Below, piece after piece: positions 57,241 through 64,000 of a stretch of 64,000 bases of DNA; the first letter of the stretch is position 1; each line of letters starts with the position of its first letter. Source of the stretch: Dendrolimus kikuchii (lineage: Eukaryota; Arthropoda; Insecta; Lepidoptera; Lasiocampidae); assembly GCA_019925095.2 (NCBI GenBank), contig CM034389.1:16603435-16667434 (forward strand), read 5' to 3'. A program made the translations under genes and the position numbers. Below the pieces are notes generated by a model. It was not told the DNA's origin. It did not search any database and saw nothing but the letters and a program-made list of their open reading frames with translations.

Positions 57241-58110
57241 AATAAACAAGAGTTTATTCTAAATAAGAATATACAACGTTATTCTTGGTGTCGCCGAAAA
57301 AGAATGTCGTTCGCGATAACACGAAATAATCTCCGCAAGAATAATGTTTTTACGTTTTATACTTGTATTGGGCTTCCTTTATGTGCCGTTAGCGCACTTA
57401 TTTAACGGTCCAGTAATAAAAATATCACTGCATTATATAAGCTTAATCTATATTTAAATCTTCGCTACACAAAGGATTCTTGAAGTGGCAGTTTTATTAC
57501 ATGAACTACTGAATTAAATATTGTAGGTAAACAAGTCGTACATAATAAAAATAACAAAACGAGTGTGTCAATCCCTGCATAATTAAGGTATCCGTAAGTA
57601 AATGACATCCACTGTTTTTATGATTTAGGTACAGTATACTAAAACGCATTTGATCTTAAATTTCTCAAAAAGTACTAACTTGTTCAAATCTAAGATATAA
57701 GAAAGACTAGAAAGTCCTTTTTTAACTCTAACAACACTAATTTTTTTCAGAATTTCCCAACTTAAAGTTCAAAAGCTACACGGCGAAAGAGACGCCATTT
57801 TTTACTTTTGAAAAGGAATATCTAATTGTCATCTACCTATATATGCACCTAATGACTACAAAGTCACTATGTAATAACATAGACAGGCAGACAGAGATGC
57901 CAGTTTTATAAGGCTTCTACTTTTCTAAAATGACTACGAAGTTGTAAAAAAATATCCATTTTCCTTATTGGTTAATTAAACTTTAATATTTCTGTTTTTA
58001 TTTGTTACTACTTGAGTTTTCCGCACAAGTTAAACTACTATCAGGTTAACCATACATAAAACCTACTAGATAGCTCTACTACTTACATAAAAAAATATAT
58101 ATATTTTTTA
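57241..58110. other. Unassigned AT-rich DNA
   Basis: No supported feature. Confidence 0.3.
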
Positions 58111-58117
58111 TAAATAT

Positions 58118-58300
58118 CGCGAGTGAAGTCTCGAGCAAAAGCTAGTATATATCATATACAAACCTTCCTTGAAAAATTATGTAACTGATGGTGAAAATCG
58201 CTTAAATATCCGTTATGTGGTTTAGGAGAAGTTAGCAGATATACAGACGCGGAAAGCAACTTTGTTTTATAGTATATAAAGATAAAGAAGTCGAATATTA
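58118..58300 (+). repeat. Diverged 'ctagct/cgcgac' family copy
   Basis: GCGAGTGAAGTCTCGAGCAAA, then GATATACAGACGCGGAAAGC and AACTTTGTTTTATAGTATAT, the kind of ending I associate with this lepidopteran repeat class. Head degraded. Confidence 0.4.
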
Positions 58301-59140
58301 ACTATATGAATTTAAAATAAGTTTAAAGTTATATTAAAATTAAAAATATATGAATGTGACAAAGTCCATAGTTTGTTATTTGGAGAGACAACGCCGGCGG
58401 CTGGAATAACACGACACAAGGTAATCCACGCGAGAATAACAATGTTTTCACTTTATTTTCACTTGTTTTTGCTCATTCCCACGAATGCTCCGAGGGGACA
58501 AATGGATACGACTGGGACCTTTACCTTATTTACCAGCTGGTTTTCATAAAACGCTATCGCACAATACATTTGCTGAATATATTCAGGTACTTTTTGAATT
58601 TTAAAAATAATTCTATAGTATTATTATTGCACTTAAGCTTTTCTTACGGATTTGGTCACCTTAATTTCGTGTCTATTTGCCTTTATTCAAAATACACATA
58701 TGTATAATATATTAAATCTCATGATAATCGCTTCGTTCCAATTCGCTTGCGGAAAGTATCCCACTTTGCAATATGAAAAATACCTTATTTATATTTATTT
58801 ATCTTTATTATTAAGATTCATTTGGAATCACTCAGCTCTGCTAGTTTTTCGTATTTTTTATTTATAATAATTTCTCTGGCTTGCAATAAAGCATAAAGCT
58901 TGGCTGTGCAGTGTGATTTTATCTATATAGATATTATAAATTTCATCCGCCCAGTCTCGGTTCGAAATCGTTAGCCTTGAGCTAATTATGTTTAATACGG
59001 TAAGCAAGATATCTCTATCCCATCTAGCTATCCCTCTCCCCCTATACTATCTCAGAAATTGGAAATACAATCGCTTACGTTACGTACATAGAATAATTTA
59101 TTACTACACTACCTGTACCCGGCAGACGTTATCCTGCCTT
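58301..59140. other. Unassigned AT-rich DNA
   Basis: The 71-codon frame at 58652-58867 has no domain. Nothing else recognised. Confidence 0.3.
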
Positions 59141-59269
59141 AAAAAATAAAAATATAGAGACCGATTGCAGCGCCATCTACCGGGACCAAATGTTATTCTA
59201 AACTTTTCTCGAATCCACTTAAACAATAATAAAATTTCATTAAAATGGTCCCACCGTTTAGTAGAAGTT

Positions 59270-59411
59270 TAGCGGCCACTGCTAGACGTAGGCCTCCGCA
59301 AGTCGGCATCACTCATCCCTGTCCTCTGACTTCCTCATCCAGCGCCTACCGGTGACCTTGCACAGGTCGTTGGTCCATCGGGCTGGAGAGCGTCCGACAC
59401 TACGTTTACGT
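59270..59411 (+). repeat. Interspersed repeat fragment, GC-rich
   Basis: AGCGGCCACTGCTAGACGTA, GGCCTCCGCAAGTCGG, GACTTCCTCATCCAGCGCC and GTTGGTCCATCGGGCTGGAG follow an order I recognise from widespread lepidopteran LINE-derived repeats. It has no open frame of its own here. Confidence 0.5.
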
Positions 59412-59831
59412 TTATTATAACTATACAAACACGTATAACACAGGTATAAATATAACCGAACACAAGTCAAAACTTAATGCAGAAGGTCGTAATTCCATAA
59501 AACGTGCAAAATCCGTCACTAAAAGTTTCCCGATTGTAGTACACACGTCTTACTTCGCTCGTGGTTATCGCTCAACTGTCTTGTCCCTCCATTGGGCCAT
59601 TGCTTTATACTGCACAGATGCAATATGTCGGTCCAGTCGCGTGGACTGAATTTCCTAGAATCAATTTGTATTTTAAATCCGACACATCTGGCTAATGAGT
59701 CGACCGCAACGGCCATAAACGATTACAATAAAAAAATGGACTGTTCTCTAAAATAATAAGTAAACGCATGTCAATAAATAAGTAAACAAAAGAAGTCCAA
59801 ATGCCGAAAGGTAATAAAATGTGTTTTTACA
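59412..59831 (+). repeat. Dispersed repeat pair C, copy 2
   Basis: Counterpart of 49481-49880. It directly abuts the GC-rich fragment at 59270-59411, whereas copy 1 does not, so the shared segment is an independent unit. Confidence 0.75.
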
Positions 59832-60780
59832 TGTATGCAGAGAATAAGGTCTTTGGTCTTTGAAAATACAGACAGACAATTTGATTTTATTTATCGGTAC
59901 ACAAATATATACAAATAGTATGTGCATTTTATTACAAAAGGATATTTCATTATTAGGTTTCATCTTATATAAGTTATATACTTCAATATATAATACAGCT
60001 TGAAAATAAGCGAGTGTCGACATCAATATGCTCAAGAATATGACGTAAACTGACTGTGGTTGCTCGTTCAGTGGCTCGTGACTAACGAACGGCTTTCGCC
60101 ACCGAAGCTTACGTCGTCACGGAGCCATTTTCGGGTTACCGTTAAATCCATCCTAGAATGCGGACGAGATATTGTAAAATTACTTCCGCGGACATCGAAC
60201 GCCATACTATCATGGCCTTTACTGTATTGACAATATATGTGATATATAGATGAGAGTGTGCATTGTGAACTTACCGCCGACCCGCAATAAAGTACCCATT
60301 TTAATATAAAATATTATCCAGGGAGCCGTTAGTTATCTATTTATTATAAACGTAAAACGTTTACTGCACGTTAGCGGTCGCCATTGTCCATTACTGCCCC
60401 AGCGGAATATGAACACAGCGCAAGCACATAAATCAATTTAGTTACATGAATCTGATTAGTGAATACATGCCTTTTATAATATAGGAAAGACTACTATAAT
60501 TCAATATTTCGATAAGAAAATTTGACCCATACCGTGAACAAGTGAATAGCTACGTAGAGGTGAAGAAATTTTGTGATTTATTTTACACTACTCTGTCGCG
60601 GGATATATAATTTTCTGCCTTTCATCTGTATACAAACCATAGCAATCCAGTGAGGAAACATAGCGACAGTTCTGGGCACCTTACACATATAGGTAGAAAA
60701 CAATTTATACACTATAAATATAACAAGTCTTTTAGTGTATTAAGTAGTTTGATAAAATTGTGTAGTATAAATAGTCGTTA

Positions 60781-60786
<6 letters not shown>
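59832..60786. other. Unassigned DNA, partly GC-richer
   Basis: The stretch 60050-60420 is less AT-rich than its surroundings and not obviously repetitive, so it might be host conserved sequence. I see no frame or splice pattern to support a gene. Confidence 0.3.

Positions 60787-60850
<64 letters not shown>
60787..60850. repeat. (TA)32 microsatellite
   Basis: Pure TA tract directly adjoining the mariner element. Mariner inserts at TA, so this is a plausible landing site. Confidence 0.95.
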
Positions 60851-60852
<2 letters not shown>

Positions 60853-61800
60853 TTGTAGGAAAAAGTTTCTTCGCGTTTTATATAACAATTCAAAAGGTTT
60901 TTTTATAAAGTTTATTTACATTAGACTAAAGTATGTAGGTGCCATTTTGTTGGATAACCTTTTGCCATCTTGTAGGTAGGGACGTGATCCCATTGCTATA
61001 AAAATTTTTGGGCTTCTGATCAAAAAACTGCGACAAGTGGTTTTGGCAGTCCTCTCGTGATGTTAACCTGACACTGCCTAAGGAATTCTGCAGAGACCGA
61101 AACAGGTGAAAATCTGGAGGTGCAAGGTCAGGACTATACGGCGGATGTATTAACACCTCCCAGCCAAACTCTCGTAATTTTTGCTGAGTGGCTAAAGATG
61201 TGTGAGGTCTAGCGTTATCATGGTGAAAAACCACACCCCTTCTGTTGATCAATTTCGGCCGCTTTCTCTCAACTTTCTGCTTTAATCTCATCAGTTGTTC
61301 GCAGTACAGTTCAGAATCGATGGTCCTGCCTGGCGGTAACAGCTCATAATGAATAATGCCCTTCCAATCCCACCATACACACAGCATCACCTTGTTGCGA
61401 GTTAACCCGGGTTTTGCCACAGTCTGTGAAGCCTGACCGGTCTTTGACCACGATCTTTTTCGCACGTTCTTGTCGTACGTGATCCACTTTTCACCACCAG
61501 TTATCAGCTTCTTCAAAAATGGTTCGGTTTCATTACGTGGTAATAAATAATCACAAATGAGTACACGGTTCATTAGGTTTCTTTCAGTGAGCTCACGAGG
61601 CACCCAAATATCGAGCTTTTTTGTGTACCCAGCTTTTTTCAAATGCGCCAAAACCGTTTTGTGGTCAATTCTCAGTTCTCCAGCTACATCATAACTACTA
61701 ATATGCCGATCTTGATCCACTTTTTTAAAAATGGCATCAATTTTGTCCGTAACAGGGCGATCAGAGCGACGTGAAATATCTGACAATCTCTAAAAAGGCT
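60851..61800 (-). mobile_element. Mariner-like element, 5'-degraded
   Basis: The element's 3' end abuts the (TA)n tract at 60851 (GGTTGTAGGAAAAAGTTTCT), about 75 bp after the transposase stop. I could not find a matching inverted repeat beyond 61800, and homology to the transposase N-terminus is lost there. The other end is therefore truncated or decayed and its position uncertain. Confidence 0.7.
60926..61786 (-). pseudogene. Mariner transposase, catalytically dead and lacking its N-terminus
   Basis: A 286-codon open frame covering most of a mariner transposase (full length about 345), which cuts and pastes the element at TA. It has no true start: it opens at TTG, a stop lies two codons upstream, and the first DNA-binding helix-turn-helix is missing. 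Visible motifs are WVPRELTERN (61-70), a GEKW block (98-101), HHDNARPH with Asp190, and SPDLAPPDFHLF with Asp225. Asp190 and Asp225 are 34 residues apart, the mariner DD34D spacing. The first catalytic Asp, expected at 98 in T-G-D-E-K-W, is Gly (codon at 61493-61495, one base change). It resembles the mariner lineage that includes the SETMAR transposase domain; the subfamily is inferred. Confidence 0.9.
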
Positions 61801-62029
61801 GATTATGTAACATTTTACTGGATATAAACTAGCACGGTTATAAAAACTCAACCATAATTTCCTTATCGGCATACTCGGATTTTATCTCTGATTTCCTTTG
61901 GCCTCTTCCTATAAGGACAACTGTAACTAGCTGTTATCGTAAAATGTTATCATTTAACAGAGTTCTTGAAAATATGTAGACTGGAAATAAAAATCAAATG
62001 GTTATTCTAAGTACTTATATAATGAATAA

Positions 62030-62480
62030 TTGTATGCCCGCGACTTCATCCACGTTTTACTTGTAATTTCCGTGGGTTTCCCGGGACACACAAAAGAGAA
62101 TGTAAGCTATCGTTTTAGTGAAAACTTTGTCGGAATAAGCTAATTTTTATGCACCCGAACAACTACAAACCGCTCCTGAGAAAATTCTCGCGGTATTCTC
62201 GGGATAAAAAATATCACACATTTTATTACATAAACTTTGCTATCGATCAGTGAAAGAATCATGTTCGAATTTTTTTTTTGTTCTGTTCTTTTTAAATCAT
62301 TCCCAGTAAATTTTCCGCTGGATTCCCGAGACAAAAAGTAGCACAAATTTTAAGTCTAAAAATTTTCTGTCGATCAGCGTAAACCGCATCGAAACCGGCT
62401 CGGTAGTTTTTACGTGAATCCCGAACAAACGGACAAGCAATCTAAAAAAAAAATCATCGTGTTCTCCATCGTTTATATTT
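62030..62480 (-). repeat. Dispersed family B, copy 4
   Basis: Starts TGCCCGCGACTTCATCCACG and runs through TGTCGATCAGCGTAAACCGC and GTAGTTTTTACGTGAATCCC, the complement of the blocks at 53265-53345. The 68-codon frame inside has no meaning. Confidence 0.7.
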
Positions 62481-63055
62481 TCTAGTATATTCTAGTTTAT
62501 TTTTTTTTAATAGCTCCAATATACAGACACGGCATGTTGGTAATTTTATAATGTTATAAATGTTTCTAGCATTTGCTACTATTACTAACCTATTTAGGTT
62601 AAAGAATTTTATTTCCCATAAAAACATTTAGTTCACTTACAATAAGATTGATGGTCATTTATAATACTAGTGCGGTAAGTTGGTCTTTACCAACGAGTAG
62701 ACGAATGAATCTCGAGACCAATAACCAATAACCACACGTGTGTCATATGTTTTTCAACACATTTGCGAGAAAATCGTTCAATATGTAATGAAAGAAACAT
62801 AAATATCAGTCAGAAAGTCACAACAATCTTTAACGTTTCTAATATGAAAATGGTACACATTTGCAAATGGCGCCACATGACGTAGTGAAAACTAAATTTT
62901 TCGTCTCATTTACTCTATAGTAAATGAGACAAATGTATTGATCAAAAGCGCTTCCCAGGAGGTTCGATTAATCAATTTTTTTTTCATAATGTGAAACTCC
63001 TTGATGGAATTCTTATAAAAAAAAATCACCTAAGTATCTATTTTACCGCACGATT
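62481..63055. other. Unassigned DNA with one perfect hairpin
   Basis: Only the 62903-62930 stem is supported. Confidence 0.35.
62903..62930. repeat. Perfect 12-bp hairpin
   Basis: GTCTCATTTACT, a CTAT loop, then AGTAAATGAGAC. There is no T-run or gene next to it, so I do not call a terminator. Confidence 0.9.
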
Positions 63056-63059
63056 TTAT

Positions 63060-63440
63060 TTATTGTAAATTCGGAAAATTCACAAATTTCCCTCGTCGCA
63101 CATGCATGACCGCGCATTTATTTATCCCGAATTTCATATTAATTGCCTTACAGAAGCGTTTTGTTGTCTTCAGTAATTCAATTAAGTCTGGTTTGTTGGT
63201 TGCGACAAGTTTAAGGTCATCCATATACAACAAGTGTGACATGATCTCACCCCCTCTCTGAAATCGATAGCCTAGCTTTGAGGCCTCTAGCAGAGTGCTA
63301 AGAAGATTCAAAGCTAGGCAGAACCACAAGAGACTTAAGCTGTCCCTGGAATATTCCACGCTCTATATTTATCATATCATCCGACAAGGAAACCCTACCC
63401 TCCCCTGGATGCATAAGGTATGTGACCCATTGCCCTAAAC
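63060..63440 (-). pseudogene. Non-LTR reverse transcriptase fragment, frameshifted
   Basis: The minus strand encodes part of the palm of a LINE reverse transcriptase, which copies element RNA into DNA at the target site. DSLSLLWFCLALN (near 63300-63345) corresponds to the G-D-S-L-S-P block. LLYMDDLKLVATNKPDL (near 63200-63240) carries the catalytic Asp pair in a YMDD box, and KFGINKCAVMH follows about 30 residues later. Just upstream another frame reads RGIFQG, the expected partner of DSLS, so a frameshift lies near 63345-63355. The fragment ends at 63060 without the thumb region. YMDD rather than the commoner YADD suggests an R4/Dong-like or related LINE; this is a guess. Confidence 0.8.
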
Positions 63441-64000
63441 GTGCCTAAAGAAAGGTTCTTGGAGTTGCATCAACTTTATACAACTATAAAAATTTCATCA
63501 ACCATACTTGTACGTGACACTGAGTCATGCGCCTTTTTATATGCAATCAATACGTTTACATTATTAGAAGTATTATTAGTATTACTGACATCTTTATTAA
63601 CATTATATAACATAAATGGTTCGGTTAACTCTGGCACCCACACTAGAAAATACAATTCTGTGCCGTGGGTGCTAGTGGGAGTAAAATTTATTTGAAATTT
63701 ATATTTAAAGACTACCCACATTTTTTAAAAGAAAAGAAAGCCTCCACATTTTTGCGGTAATGAGCTTGTTTTTTTTAGTTACTTAAGGCTTTTTGCTGTT
63801 GTTAACCAGACTTATATTTCCTTATAAGCAAAAAAAAATTAGCATACATAAAAAAATATTAGATGAGTCTCTGTGAGGTTCACAAGTCAATTCATAGCCT
63901 AGAAGAGAATAAAGTTTCTCTAGAGATGGATATGACCCAAATATTTTTCACTGAATTATTATGTGATAGTACTGATGAGAATGCAAGGATCTTTTTGATA
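63441..64000. other. Unassigned AT-rich DNA to the window end
   Basis: Two opposed frames of about 80 codons overlap here and neither has a domain. A host exon cannot be excluded. Confidence 0.3.

Noticed and set aside
57290..58480. A possible LTR pair at about 57310-57370 and 58405-58470
   Set aside because: The similarity is limited to ATAACACGA and a loose block near TTTTACG. No target duplication, primer site or coding remnant lies between.
60851..62030. Complete mariner element with two inverted ends
   Set aside because: I looked for the complement of GGTTGTAGGAAAAAGTTTCT beyond the transposase 5' end and did not find a convincing match.
62903..62930. Rho-independent terminator
   Set aside because: The stem is perfect, but there is no T-run or upstream gene, and this is not bacterial DNA.

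Overview
The window looks like repeat-rich nuclear DNA from an insect, most likely a moth or butterfly. It is AT-rich and I see no bacterial gene layout. The interspersed repeats are ones I associate with Lepidoptera: tRNA-headed SINEs with short microsatellite tails, repeats opening 'ctagctgtgcccgcgac', mariner relatives, and a short-LTR Ty3/gypsy element resembling Bombyx mag. The species call is inference. I found no host protein-coding gene and no functional tRNA or rRNA gene. The only intact long reading frame belongs to the retrotransposon.

Two very large foldback elements dominate the window. FB1 occupies 18235-31650 and FB2 occupies 38323-47970. Each starts and ends with the same inverted sequence (AGCTCTGTGAAGTTGGCAAC and its reverse complement). 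Each is flanked by its own perfect 9-bp direct repeat: TATCTCTTG for FB1 and CAAGTTTTA for FB2. Each consists of two opposed arrays of a 161-163 bp satellite-like unit around a nearly identical central spacer of about 190 bp. The outermost end of each element is itself a diverged copy of the array unit. The spacer encodes nothing recognisable, so both are non-autonomous. The 9-bp duplication fits the FB/Mutator-like groups. FB1 sits inside an older repeat, and an uninterrupted copy of that repeat lies at 48012-48156, which independently supports the FB1 boundaries.

A complete Ty3/gypsy element (20562-25248) is nested in the left arm of FB1. It has identical 112-bp LTRs, a 5-bp target duplication (TTCTG), a primer-binding site like the 3' end of tRNA-Ser, a polypurine tract, and one unbroken 1348-codon gag-pol frame. 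It is younger than FB1 and looks recently inserted.

Layout. 1-18 kb: non-LTR, mariner and Tc1/IS630-like remnants, a palindromic MITE and several SINE or LINE tails. 18.2-31.7 kb: FB1 with the gypsy insertion. 31.7-38.3 kb: AT-rich DNA, a 45-bp tandem duplication, and a 0.9-kb GGTCCACTK minisatellite that abuts FB2. 38.3-48.0 kb: FB2. 48-64 kb: a long (TA)n tract, tRNA-derived SINEs, MITEs and hairpins, a dispersed repeat pair, a mariner pseudogene with a mutated catalytic residue, and a frameshifted reverse transcriptase fragment. Nothing here forms a cellular pathway. The biology is of mobile elements nested in, derived from, or amplified into satellite-like arrays.
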